This document shows, in pieces, positions 51,938 through 63,330 of a stretch of 64,000 nucleotides of DNA. The stretch's first letter is position 1. Every line of letters begins with the position of its first letter. The stretch spans positions 7,527,739 through 7,591,738 of the forward strand of contig CM019176.2 of assembly GCA_009739505.2 (NCBI GenBank), written 5' to 3'. This stretch comes from Apolygus lucorum (lineage: Eukaryota; Arthropoda; Insecta; Hemiptera; Miridae). The notes beneath the pieces were generated by a model. The model saw nothing but the letters and a program-made list of their open reading frames with translations. It was not told the origin of the DNA and did not search any database. Both the position numbers and the translations under genes were made by a program.

Positions 51938-52156
51938 CCTTCTTATTTACTACTCGGCTCGCCTCTTTCTCACTCCACCGTCCGCCTACCCGCACGCGTT
52001 TGTATATTTTTCCGCGATTTCCCTAGGTGTTCAGAATCTTACAGATCTCAATTTCTTTCCCCTATTCTATTCTGGATGGATCAGTCGCTTCTACCCGTTG
52101 TTCGACGTTGGGACTCAGGTATTGGGCAAGTGAAGGAAACAAAAAAAAAACATTAT

Positions 52157-52221
52157 GTAAGTATGAAATTTCGATTTGACATGTGACAATATTACAATAT
52201 GAACAAATGAATAATAACCCC

Positions 52222-52259
<38 letters not shown>

Positions 52260-52296
52260 TAATAATAATAATAAATTCTTGAAATTTTTCTTTCAG
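52157..52296 (+). other. Intron-like segment on the antisense strand, element B
   Basis: GTAAGTATG at 52157 and a T-rich stretch ending TTTCTTTCAG at 52296, in the same interval as the similar segment of element A. In the sense direction this is an A-rich spacer between pol and the extra ORF. Confidence 0.35.
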
Positions 52297-52313
52297 GTTA
52301 TCCAGCCTCCTCC

Positions 52314-55300
52314 TCAGGACCGATGTCGACTTTCGGAGACTCTGCCGGTATGTAGGTGTTTGTAATTTATGTCCTTGCGAGGTCGGAAGTTATACGGAGC
52401 TGTCCTGGCACCAGCAGGAGTCGTGGGCAATGCGTTCTCCGTTGGGGTGGGTTCCGGTGATGACGTACTCGGCTGCTGCAGTCGCTCGATATCCGGGGTC
52501 ACACAAGTGGTCTCTATGAGTTCCGGCTCGTTTTCGTCGTCGGACTCCAGCCAGGAATCAAGGTCGGGTTGAGAGGGTCCGGGCGACGTAGCTGGTGCGG
52601 GGGCCTCGCGCAAGTGCGGCTCCTCCCGGGTTATGGCTTCGTCCGGTATCCTCTCAACGAAGGCCGGCTTCAGGCGACTAAGGTGATATCGTGTCGTTTT
52701 TCCCGTTACGTCTTTAACCTCGTAATTCACGTCGGTGAGTCGTCGCACGATCGTGAGGGGTCCCAGCCACGGACACCAAAACTTCCGCGCGGCTTCGGTC
52801 GGAGCGACCATCTGGCGGGCGTACACCGACTGTCCCACTTCGAATTCCCTCATATGGCGTCGGCTGTTGATCGCCTTCTCTCTTGCGTGCCATGCTCTCC
52901 TTATTTGACTTTCCGCAATCTTCCGGATTTTCTGGAAGCAGGGCTCGGATGGACCGCGTGCGGCGCTGTCTGCGACGGCCAGCTCGTTGGTATTAGGGAG
53001 CCGTACTTCCCGACCATAGGTCAACTGATATGGGGAATAGCCAGTGCTGTGGTGGGGTAAATTCCGGTACGCCGCCAGGGCGAACGGCAGGGCCGCCTCC
53101 CATCCTCGCACACTCTCCTGCAGCTTAGCAACGATGTTGGCTAGCGTACGATGAAATCGTTCGCAGACACCGTTGCTTTGCGGATGGTAAGACGATGTCT
53201 GGATGTGCCGGATGTTCCAGCTTTCGCAAAGCTCCTTGATTACGCTGGAGATGAATGCGGCTCCCCTGTCTGACACTAGGACTTCCGGCGCTCCATGTGC
53301 TGGAAGATATTTCGTAGTCAGCATCCGAGCCGTGGTCTCTGCAGTGCAATTCGGTGTCACATACACCTCGGCATATTTGGAGAAGTGGTCGACCACTGTC
53401 AGGAGGTATTTGGTGGCCTGGGTTCCCTTCAGGGGACCGACATAGTCGATACCGACAATTTGTCCTACCCGAGTGGGAAGCTCCGGACGTTGTATTGGCG
53501 GATTGAGATTGCTGGGGGTGTTACGCTTTTGGCATTGTGGACAACTTTGTACGAAGCTTTTGACGTCCTTAGCCATCTTCCGCCAGTATCCATAACGTCG
53601 CGCAATACTCTCCGTAACGTCGATACCCGGGTGGCCTGCCCAAAGTTGTTCATGGCAATTCGTCAGGAACCATCGTCTCAGAGTTTGCGGTATCAACGGT
53701 ACCAATTCCTCTCGTCCGTCGACGAAGGTGGCGAACTTCCAGAATTCTCCGTCCTTTCTTATGCGTGGGTTAGCGTTGCCGACTTCCAGAGTCCGAATCC
53801 AGGGGTCCAGTGCCTGCGCTGCGAGGAGCAATTCTCGTGGCATGCTCAAGCTAGTGATGGCTCCGATTGGGATTCTGCTTAGTCCATCAACATGGCTCAT
53901 TTTCGAGCCTGGTCTATATCTGGCTTCGTACTCATATTCAGTTAGTCGAAGAATCCATCTTCCAATGCGGGATGTCGGATCTTGAATATTCATGGCAGCG
54001 GTGAGTGCGGCGTGGTCGGTTTGAAGTATGAATCGGCGGCCCAGGAGAAACTCCTGAAAGTGGCGCACCGCCCAGACCACAGCGAGCAGTTCCCGCTCAG
54101 TGGTTGAATATCGAGTCTCAGCGTCATTTAATACCCTGCTGGCATACGCTACTGGATGGCTTTCCCCGTCCTTCTCCTGAGATAAGATGGCACCGATGGC
54201 TTTCCCTGATGCGTCGGTAGACAACACGAAGGGCAGATCGAAATCCGGGTACGCAAGCACTGGCTTGGTCATCAGCGCGCTCTTTAAGGCGTCAAAAGCC
54301 GACTGTTGCGTTTCGGTCCAGACGAAGGGCGCGTTCTTCCTTAATAACTGGTTCAGCGGGACCACGATTTCTGAGAAATTCTCAATGAAACGTCGGTAGA
54401 ATCCGGCCAGACCTAGGAAAGAACGGACGTCGCGAACAGTGGCCGGCACTGGATGATCACGGATCGCGCTTATCTTTTCCGGGTCCATTTCGACTCCTTC
54501 GGTCGTCACCACGTGCCCAAGGAAATTGACCCGGTCCTTCAAGAACTCGCACTTTCGCAGGTTCAATTTGAATCCCGTCTCCTCAAAACGTTTCAATACG
54601 GTTTGCAACAGATCCAAGTGGGAGTCTACGTCCTCTGTGAAGAGAATGACATCGTCTAGATATATCAGACATCCGTTACCGATGACTCCGTCCAGGACGT
54701 CATTCATGGCGGCTTGAAAGGTTGCTGGGGCATTCTTCAGTCCGAAGGGCATGCGCGTATATTCGAAATGTCGGTTGAGGGCGGTGAAGGCGGTCTTCTC
54801 CTGCGATTCAGCCGCGACGGGTATCTGGTGGTAACCCATCGTTAGGTCAAGAGTGGTGAACCATTTGCTATTTCCCATCAGGGACAGAGTTTCCAGTAGT
54901 CTTGGTAGGGGGTATTTGTTTCCCTTGGTGATTGCGTTCAATTCCCGGTAATCAGTGCAGAACCTCCAACGTTGGGGTTCTCCGGGCGGGGTCTTCTTTT
55001 TAGCGACCACGATTGGTGCATTCCACGGACTTCGTGATGGCTTGATGACTCCTTCCGCCAGCATATCGTGGATTTGTTCTTCAACGAACCCTCTCAGCGC
55101 GTGGGGGACCGGGTAGGGCTTCCGGCAGGTCGGTCCTGCCTCTCCCGTTTCAATCTCGTGTGACACATCCATGTTGCAGCCTTCTCTTCCAGGCTTATCG
55201 AAGAGATGAACATTCTGTAGAAGACAATCCTCTATCCTCCTTCGGTCGCTGCCGACCAGGTGACTCAACTGTTGACGGATGTGTACCGAAGTATCTTCAC

Positions 55301-55349
55301 GGGAGGGCTGGTCGTCCCACACCTCCGTAGGAAGTTCCTCCAGGCTCTG
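52314..55349 (-). pseudogene. Truncated Pol of element B (RT-RNase H-IN)
   Basis: The frame is open from just inside the primer site to the stop at 52314. It keeps RT (YLDD at 54651-54662), RNase H (STDASGKAIGAIL), the integrase HHCC region (CHEQLWAGHPG, CPQCQKR), D-D35-E motifs (GIDYVGPL, VSDRGAAF, NGVCERFHR) and the GPY/F-like end. It is very similar to Pol of element A. Gag, zinc knuckles and protease are absent. No ATG lies upstream of the RT region: the open frame begins with a GTG codon at 55322 and the first internal Met is in the linker. It is therefore unlikely to be translated normally. Confidence 0.9.
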
Positions 55350-55362
55350 TAATTTTCGTTGA

Positions 55363-55380
55363 TCCTACCGCTGGTCACCA
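55363..55380 (-). promoter_or_regulatory. Primer-binding site of element B
   Basis: The minus strand reads TGGTGACCAGCGGTAGGATC two bases inside the 5' LTR, sharing TGGTGACCAGC and GGATC with element A. Confidence 0.6.
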
Positions 55381-55382
55381 AT

Positions 55383-56980
55383 TGTAATTTTTGGGTTACT
55401 TTGGGATTAAGTTACTTTATGACTTGATTCTTGAACGACCAAGTTCTGATTTGAATTTTACAATTATAAAAAAAAGAATTAAAGTTTTCTAAGAGGTAGT
55501 TAGGAATGAATTACTTACCAGAGCTTACTGTCCTTAGTAGACTGCTGAGAGTGAAGATGGCTTTACTAATTCGGTTGGTTGCGTGTGACCATGGTTCTAA
55601 GGTTACTGATTTGCTACTATATGATATTATGCGAAATAAATGTTACTAACAAATTGATTACTGTTTATACGAATTTTCCTAACACCTTTGAAAATGAGTT
55701 GAAAACTATAATTGGATGAGGCTAGGGCCTTGAGGTGGAGGGTTATCTTGGGCTACGTGCTCAGAGGATAAAGAGATTCTACCTGAAAGACACCTAGGGT
55801 TGCTGCCACCACCTGGGTCGAGTATTGACCCCAGGAAATACCCAAAGTTCCTAAATGCAATATACCTGATGTCCGTTTGAGTTGGAAAGGAAATACCTTC
55901 TGAAATGAAGAACACAAGTTGAAAAACACGTAGGGTTTTTATTCACGAAATTTATAAGGTTCTTACCGTGAAGCGGATTTTAGGGGCTCGGAAGGAACCT
56001 CCTCAAATAAGAAAATATACTTGATTGAAATTTATATGTCACACTTGACTCTAAGAAATGGTGCACAAAACTTGCAATAAATTGGCTTCTTAAGTACTTA
56101 AATTGACTTAGAACTTTTGACTGGAAAATTACGATTAATACAGAATATATATTTATCAGGTTACTTCTCCTTCCTTGATTCGTATTGACGAATTTACTTA
56201 TTTCACAAATTGCGTTATACTTAATTTACTGTTACTTTGCTCTTCGTTTCTACTACTAATACAATTTCTCTTTTCTTTACTTTTACAATTTCTCTTTACT
56301 ATACTTTTACAGGGCGTTATTGGTTACGGGGGGGTTTGTTGCCAGATTTGATTGAGTGTAGCGCTTACGTGGTGTAGAGAGAATGGGCTCACCCTTGGCC
56401 GAGCTTGGATCCTGTAGCGAATCTCCGTAGCTGGTATCTTGCATCCAGACCTCTTCTTCGTAATGCTGTAGGGGGGGGTGCCTGGGATCGAAGCAAATTT
56501 GCCCCGGTCCGGGTTCGTTCGGCGTACCGGTCGATTGGCGAAATGGAGAGTTGGCGGCAGAACTGTAAGACTCGCGCCGTGGCTACTCGAGATCTTACAA
56601 GGACTGACTGGCGGATTCGATGAACGGCTATTTTGGAAATGTCCCGCAGGTTTCACTTCACTTGCACAATTCTCAGTTCGTTCAACGACACTACGTTATG
56701 GGGGATGAGACTTGAAGTTGGGTTCTAAGCTTAGAGACGCGTGGCTTCAGACTGAGGCGCGAGGGAGGGGGCAGCCCCTTTTATCCCTTCGGCCATCTTG
56801 CCCTTGGGTGTTGGCAGGTCCCGATGAGGGCGCTCTTGGTGTCTCTAGCAGCTGATGGCGGACAATGCTGGGTTAGGTTGAGGTTTGGCGGACAGCGATG
56901 TGGAGTCAAGTGTTGCTGGTATGGGTGTAGACTGAAGGAACAATTGTATAGGAATGGACGGAATTTTTGAGTCCATTACA
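55383..56980 (-). repeat. 5' LTR of element B
   Basis: 1598 bp, one difference from 49459-51056 seen by eye. It holds the working promoter copy of element B. Confidence 0.95.
56750..56785 (-). promoter_or_regulatory. Core promoter in 5' LTR of B
   Basis: ATAAAAGG (plus 56779-56785) and the initiator TCAGTC (plus 56750-56755) lie about 31 bp apart on the minus strand. CAAGATGGCCGA lies just upstream. This is the same arrangement as in element A with a better TATA box. Confidence 0.7.
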
Positions 56981-59900
56981 CAGATATATATTCCGCTTCT
57001 GTGGATGACATGGCGATGACAGGCTGTTTCCTAGAGCACCAGGAAATGGGTCCACCGCAGAACATTATGATGTAGCCAGTTGTGCTGCGTCTTTGTTCAG
57101 GGTCGTTGGCATAGTCAGCATCACAATAGCCAACCAGTTGATCAGAGTCTTCATCAGTGAACTGAATTCCAAGATGAGGCGTTCCAACCAGATATTTTAA
57201 AGTCTTTTTCATGTTGGCCACATCCTGAACAGTAGGATTTTCGTTGTGTCTACTTCCAAAAGCAACAGAAAAGGCAATATCTGGTCTTGTTTTGTTTGAC
57301 AGATATAAGAGACTGCCTATAACTTCACGATATGGGAAATTGCTGCTATCCCTTGGTGAATCAGAAATGGTATTCGATCCAGTAGCGATTGGAGTAGGAG
57401 TAGGCTTCGCAGATTGCATACCATACTTGTACAGTACTTGCTTGGTGTAGATTTCTTGGTTAATTCTCATTTTACCATCATTTTTCGTTATTTCGATTCC
57501 AAGAAATGTTTTTGGATTAAAGTTGTATACAATTTCGAATTTTTCTTGAAACGAACGTAGAAAATCTTCCATTTCTTGCTTGTTTTTACCGAGAAGTATC
57601 CCGTCGTCTACGTGTATGGCTAGAATCATTGATTTACTAGCATTGACAAAAATGCATTGGTCACTTTTTGTCGAAATTAACCCGTTGTCTTGTAGAAATT
57701 GTTTCAATTTTTTATTCCACTGAAGTGGGGCTTGTTTTAAGCCATATAAGGCTTTTTTCAACTTACAAATTCCTTTAGCATAGCCCTGTGGTAGGTACAT
57801 ATAAATGTTTTCATGTAAGTCTCCATAGAGAAAAGCGGTTTTCACGTCGAATTGCATTATGTAAAATTCCCTTTGAGCAGCAAGAGCTAAGATTACCCTC
57901 AGCGAACTAGCGCTGACAACTGGACTGAAAGTGTCAAAAAAATCAATCCCTGCTCGTTGTTGACAGCCTTTGATGACAAGTCGGGCCTTATGACGTCCGT
58001 TGTCCTTGATTCGGAAAACCCACATGCTTGTAAGGATTTTCGACCCATTATCTGAGTCTACCTCTTCAGAGTTAGCCATCACCCACGCACCATTCTTCTC
58101 AAGCGAAGACTTTTCTTCTTCAATAGCTGTCAGCCATTTTTCCTTGTCAGGCCCTTTGACAGCTTGGTCATAGGTAAGCATGACAAAGTCTTTGAAGTAA
58201 GTGGGCGTGGTTTTTTGGCGTTTTCCCCTTCCAAGTTGTTCTTCTTGCATGGGTTTTTCGAAGTTTTCATTGTTATCTTCTGTACTCTCAGTTGAATGAA
58301 AATTTCCAGAATCTGTGAGTGAATCCTCATTTTCATTAGGAGAGTCCTCATCTTGCGTTTCTTCATCTTCAGAGATTGTTATATCAGCTAGATTGAACAC
58401 CTCTTTGCACCGAGGAGCTTGTTCTTGGAAACGAACATCACGTGAAACGATGATTTTTCGCTTTTGTGGATCCCAAAGACGGTAGGCGTTGGAAGAGTAA
58501 CCTACGAGCGTATATTCTTGGCATCGTCTCTCCAACTTGCCAATGTGTCTTAGGTCTTTTGCATAAGCTGTAGATCCAAATATTTGAAGATTGGACAGAT
58601 CTGGTCGTCTTCCATACCACATTTCGGCAGGTGTTACTTCTAGGGCAGCTGTAGGGCTTCGGTTCAGCAGGTAGCATGCAGTTTGTAGAGCTTCACCCCA
58701 GAATTCTTTATCAAGTCCAGAGTCGAAAAGCAAAGCTCTGGTTTTATCAAGCAGCGTCCTGTTCAGCCGCTCAGCATTTCCATTTAGCTGTGGCGTCCTT
58801 GGAGTTGTATAGTCCAGTTCCAATCCTCGATTTTGGCACCAGGATTTAAATTTTTCGCTGATGTATTCGCCTCCATTATCGCAGCGAATTTTATGAGCTT
58901 TCATGGACCATTTGGCTTCAGCAGCTTCAATAAATTCACATAGTTTTTCTGGTACCTGAAATTTTCGTTTTATTAGATAGACCATGGAGAAGTGTGACCA
59001 ATCGTCTTGACAGGTCAGAAAATAATTGTGTTTGTCCCACGTTTCAGTTTCAACTTGACACACATCGGTATGTATGATTTCAAGGGGTCTGATGGCTCTG
59101 GTTCTATTATTTTTGAACGGGGTTCTCGTTTGTTTGGCTTGGGTACAAACGACACACAATTTTTCAAGGTTTTTAAAATCGTTTTCAGAAATTTTCATTC
59201 CATGAGAGAGGGAATTTAATTTTCGAAGGTTTGTATGACCAATGTGAGCAAGTTTCCTATGCCACAGTTCAGCATTATTTTTAGTAGTTGAAAGAAGGGC
59301 TTCTTGATTTTTCAAAAAATTTACTTTATATAAACCCTCTTCAGTTTTACAACCTTCAATAATTTTAGTGCCCTCTTTGAAAATTTCGACTTTATTCTTC
59401 TCAAATTTTACTTCTCCGCCATTGTCAGTGATGACGTTGACACTCAGCAAATTTTTCGTGAGATCAGGAACGAAAAGAACTTCTTTGAGGGAACACTGTT
59501 CACCTCTGCACTGGCCAATACTGACAACTTGCATCGCCTGACCATTAGCGACTCCAATTTCAGAATTTATTGGATGGGTTCCTGTCAGTAGAGAAACGTC
59601 ATTGACCATATGGCGAGTGCATCCAGAATCCACGATAAAATCGGCGGTTTTGGTCATACAAGTGTCACTCAGAAAAGCAACATCACGGGATTTCGCACCT
59701 GGACGATAAAAACAATTGTTTTCATGGTGGTTCGTCTTTTTGCAGAAGGTGCACGGTTTGAATTTTCCCTGACTGGTAGCTTTAGAGTTCGAGTTTTTAT
59801 GATTATTATTTTTAAAGTTGTTATTATATTTCGAATTGTTATCATTTTTCGGATTTTTATAATGTTTCTTCATGTTGTTTTTATTTTCCTGAGCGTTAAA

Positions 59901-60524
59901 AGCAACTGGCGCTTCTTGGCGTGTGTCATGCAGTCGAGACTCCTCCGCAATCAAACGGGATGTCAAATTTGTGAGAGTTTGTTCACCCTGTGGGGTTGAC
60001 TCCCAAGATGTACGAAAGTGTTTTAAGTGAGCCGGCAATGTAGCAAGAATCTTGGCAATAACCTCGTCATCATCGATGTTTTTATTTAGATTGGACAACT
60101 GATACCGTAGATTTACCAATGAACTGATATGAGACGCGATATCCGAACAATCCCCAAATTCCGCGCTAAAGAATTTAGTGAGGATTTCGCTTTTTTGATG
60201 CGCGTTATTTCCCTCATACAGCGTACAAAGTTTGGTAAACATATCCGCGGCTGTCTCACAGCTCAAAAGATGCATAGTTATCTTTTTGTCGATCGTTTGC
60301 ACTATTATTTTCTTGGCCCTATTATCCTTTTGGGTCCATTGAGCTTTTTCTTCTGCAGAGTCGGTGGGTTTACTTGTATCTGTACCGGCAACAATACCCG
60401 ACAAACCGCTAGAACCGAATAGGATGTTGACATGAAACTTCCAAATTGGGAAATTGGCCGTGCCACACAATTTATCAATGTGAGAAATGTCGTCATTTGA
60501 AGTTTTATTGCCGTTTGGAGACAT
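56981..60524 (-). pseudogene. Copia C polyprotein, main piece
   Basis: Starts at ATG 60524. Gag with one CCHC knuckle (C258-x2-C-x4-H-x4-C); protease DSG at 299-301; integrase zinc-binding His from 422 (WHRKLAHIGH, then CVVC); catalytic D487, D549 and E585 with 35 residues between the last two; RT with AFLYGDLHE and HVDD at 971-974; and RNase H with YCDADYAND (D1135). The frame is uninterrupted until the nested element B at 56980, which removes the last 98 or so codons. The RT box is HVDD rather than the usual YVDD. Confidence 0.92.
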
Positions 60525-60654
60525 ATTTTCATATTATTTCAACGCTTACCTTGAGGTTAGAAGCAGGATGTAAACAAAAAACTTTCGCGGCAAAAGCACT
60601 ATCACTTTTTCATCAATCGGTTTTCACCACTCACTTTTTACTATCGAATACAGA

Positions 60655-60674
60655 CTTTACTTGGCCCATACACC
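60655..60674 (-). promoter_or_regulatory. Primer-binding site of element C
   Basis: Next to the 5' LTR the minus strand reads GGTGTATGGGCCAAGTAAAG. TATGGGCC matches the complement of the anticodon arm of initiator tRNA-Met, the internal tRNA fragment that primes Drosophila copia. There is no 3'-CCA-type TGG start at the boundary. An internal-tRNA primer is therefore likely. Confidence 0.5.
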
Positions 60675-60879
60675 TGTTAAAGGTTTTATTTTATTTTAAG
60701 TGAAATAATCACACTCAAGTTATTCACGAGAGAAAAAGTTTTATTAGGCAGAGCACAGTTGCTTATCAACATCAGAATGAATGAAAGAATATTGAACAAG
60801 ATGGCGTCAAAAGAATAAAGTGCCTACTTGATGCCAGAAGGGCAGTGTTGCCATGTTTGGTTGAAATTATTATTCAACA
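60675..60879 (-). repeat. 5' LTR of element C
   Basis: 205 bp, identical to 48601-48805, next to the AATTT duplication. Confidence 0.95.
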
Positions 60880-61022
60880 AATTTACCATTTAGGTTTGAT
60901 AGACATGAGAGGATTTGGGCTCCCGTTGTGCCCCGAAGCTCTTGGATATACTGAAAATAGGAGTTGGACATTTTCAAAACGACCTACCTACCTCAAAACG
61001 TTAAACATAAAGGTATTGTAAG

Positions 61023-61354
61023 GTCAAACGAATTGGGAATGGGGTCCACTGAATTATTAAATCCTTCTTCGCCGAGCTTTCGGTTAATTTATTACCTTCT
61101 TCAGGGCATGAAGGATGGTTTACTCAGTGAGCATACCAAGTGTTGATTCAAAAGGTGTTGGTGGAGGTGCCACCATAATTATTAAAAATCAAATGTTATT
61201 CAAAATTTTATTAAATCCAACACCTTTTAAATCGACACTTGGTATGCTCACTGAGTAAACCATCCTTCGAGCCCTGAAGAAGGTAATAAATAACAAGAAG
61301 CTCGGCGAAAAAGGATTTGATAATTCAGTGGAGCCCATTCCCAATTTGTTTGAC
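61023..61354. repeat. Foldback repeat with arms of about 145 bp
   Basis: GTCAAACGAATTGGGAATGG at the left returns inverted as CCATTCCCAATTTGTTTGAC at the right. Long matched blocks lie between (AGGATGGTTTACTCAGTGAG and its inverse, ACACTTGGTATGCTC and its inverse). The loop is about 60 bp. No protein and no certain target duplication. Confidence 0.7.
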
Positions 61355-61397
61355 GTTGTGTAATTTGTTGGGCCGATCTACATAGTTGCTATAATCG

Positions 61398-61998
61398 TAT
61401 TTTGGTTTATTATTTTCAATAATGAACCTTTGGAATCGACCAAGAAAATTTTTTTTCTAACACCCTCTCAAAATTTGATGGTTTACGTTTCAAGGTACGT
61501 AGAATCCAAAAATCGAATAAAAATTTGGCGGTCCGTCCGCCGTACGCGGCACTTTCCCCACTTAGCATTGACCGATTTTGATGAAATTTGGTATGTAGGC
61601 TCCATTTGAGGTCTAGTTGTGCCCCGAAGATTTTGGTTGATGTAGGTCACTTCTAAGGGTTCAAAAATGAATCTTGAAATTTTGAAAACGCCCTAACTCA
61701 AATAATTTTGATATGAAGGTATTTTTTTCCTTCAATTTAAGATTCTATAGAATTTTTTGAGACCAAGCGGAGCCCTGTAGGACAAACCGTTCGCTACCTA
61801 CGAGAATTTAAAGGTTTTACGTACGATAAATCAGAAACAGGAGTGTGAATCGCAAAAGAGGCCTAATCTCCGTTCAAATTTCAGCTGACCGAAATGCGAT
61901 CGATGTTTTTCTTCATGTTGTATGGTTGGTGGCTTTGCAGACGAGTGATCTATGGAAAAATAATAAACCATTGTGTAATAATTTGCAGCGTTTTTCTT
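61398..61998 (-). repeat. Family F repeat, complete copy
   Basis: The most complete simple copy, about 600 bp. On the minus strand it starts AAAACGCTGCAAATTATTAC. It passes through all landmarks (GCGATTCACACTC, GAACGGTTTGTCC, CACAACTAGACCTCAAATGG, AAAATCGGTC, GTGCCGCGTACGGCGGAC, TACGTACCTTGAAACG) and ends TTGAAAATAATAAACCAAAA. Both ends carry GGTTTATTATTTT in inverted orientation, suggesting a MITE-like element. No protein is encoded. Confidence 0.65.
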
Positions 61999-62149
61999 TG
62001 ATTTAAAATATTATTGAATTTTTACAATCGTGCTTGCGACCATGATCGAAAATCGAATAAAAAGAATTTTGTCCCTTCGTTGCACTTTTCCTATTTGGAC
62101 CATTTTTGATGAAATTTTGTTAAATGGGCTCCGTTTGGGATCAACATCA

Positions 62150-62338
62150 AAATTTCCACTTGCGTTTTGGGTCCTCCTGAACAATTTTGGTTGCGTGTCT
62201 GTCATGAAATCCTTGTAACGTGCAAAACTATACGAAGTTATTGTCCGATTTCGGTAACATTTTCAGGGATTGTGCGGATTTGCTTGAAAATGGTCCTCTG
62301 TGAATGTCATCATCTCCAGATCTGTAGTAATCTCTGCG
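62150..62338 (+). repeat. Family E repeat, left part of split copy
   Basis: Carries the ACTATACGAAGTTATTGTCC block and reaches ATCTCTGCG, where the hAT foldback is inserted. It resumes at 63192. Confidence 0.5.
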
Positions 62339-63191
62339 CAGAGATGGGCGAATTCTTATTCATAAATACGATTATGAATTCAAATCATATCTGCGATTTT
62401 ATGATTATGAATACGAATACAGGTATGGATATGAATACGAATACAATCGTATTCACACTTTGAATATGATTTTCCCCCGTATTCGTATTTTGAATACGAT
62501 TTTATGATTTTTTCAATGATTTCCCTAAAAATCGATTTTTTTTATGATTTTCCCTGAAAAACATACTTTTTTAAATGATTTTTTCCCGAACAATGGACAT
62601 ATTTATGACCTAACTTTGTCAAAATAATCTATCAAAATTCGAAACGCTCGCCAATTCTAACAGGATTTTTCACGCAGAATCGAATGAGACCAACCCCAGG
62701 TCGCCACGACCAACCGTATAGAAACTACGACGTAATTTCTACTGAATTTTTTGTAATTATGATTTTTGCTGAAAGTTTTTGTTTTACTACAACTTTCACC
62801 GAACGTTCTTAACGCTAAAAACATGATTAAAAAAATTCAGTAGAAATTACGTCGTAGTTTCTATACGGTTGGTCGTGGCGACCTGGGGTTGGTCTCATTC
62901 GATTCTGCGTGAAAAATCCTATAAGAATTGGCGAGCGTTTCGATTTTTATAGATTATTTTGACAAAGTTGGGTCATAAATATGTCTATTGTTCGGGAGAA
63001 AATCATAAATTTCATCATTAAATCATAAAATCGTATTCAAAATACGAATACGGGGGAAAATCATATTCAAAGTGTGAATGCGATTGTATTCGTATTCATA
63101 TTCATACCTGTACTCGTATTCATAATCATACAATCGCAGATATGATTTGTATTCATAATCGTATTTATGAATAAGAATTCGCCCATCTCTG
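62339..63191. mobile_element. hAT-type non-autonomous foldback element
   Basis: 853 bp starting CAGAGATGGGCGAATTC and ending in its inverse, flanked by an 8-bp duplication with one mismatch (TCTCTGCG at 62331-62338, CCTCTGCG at 63192-63199). Both features are typical of hAT elements. The arms are inverted copies over about 370 bp each, with a loop of roughly 100 bp (about 62745-62840). The outer arms contain a GAATACGAATAC-type simple repeat. There is no transposase, so it depends on one in trans. Confidence 0.8.
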
Positions 63192-63330
63192 CCTCTGCGC
63201 ATGCGCAAACGTAGAATCCTCCTAAGAGCGGTAACTTCAACGTTTTCCTATCGAATTCGATGGCATTTTCTGAGATTGTGCGGATTGACATGTAGATGGT
63301 TCCCTACGAGAGTAGTCGAAGGTAATCAGT
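63192..63330 (+). repeat. Family E repeat, right part of split copy
   Basis: Resumes with CTCTGCGCATGCGCAAACGT and the ATCGAATTCGATGGCATTTT block, ending near CCCTACGAGAGTAGTCGAAGG. Confidence 0.5.

Larger units (their letters stand above)
49459..56980 (-). mobile_element. Ty3/gypsy LTR retrotransposon B, internally deleted, nested in C
   Basis: 1598-bp LTRs, 4-bp target duplication CAGA (49455-49458, 56981-56984), primer site and purine tract. The region from leader through Gag and protease is missing: the primer site is followed within about 20 bp by the Pol codons that precede RT. RT, RNase H, integrase and the extra ORF are intact. Only one LTR difference was seen by eye (C at 50862, T at 56786), so it is recent. 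Movement of a copy without Gag would need help from a complete relative such as element A. It may instead have lost the region after insertion. Confidence 0.95.
48601..60879 (-). mobile_element. Ty1/copia LTR retrotransposon C, split by element B
   Basis: Identical 205-bp LTRs at both ends and a 5-bp target duplication AATTT (48596-48600, 60880-60884). Domain order Gag-PR-IN-RT-RNase H defines Ty1/copia. Without the nested element B (49459-56980) and one copy of its CAGA duplication, C would be about 4.75 kb. The coding sequence would be 3843 bases, a multiple of three, with no other break seen, so C was intact when B landed. Identical LTRs show recent insertion. Confidence 0.95.
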
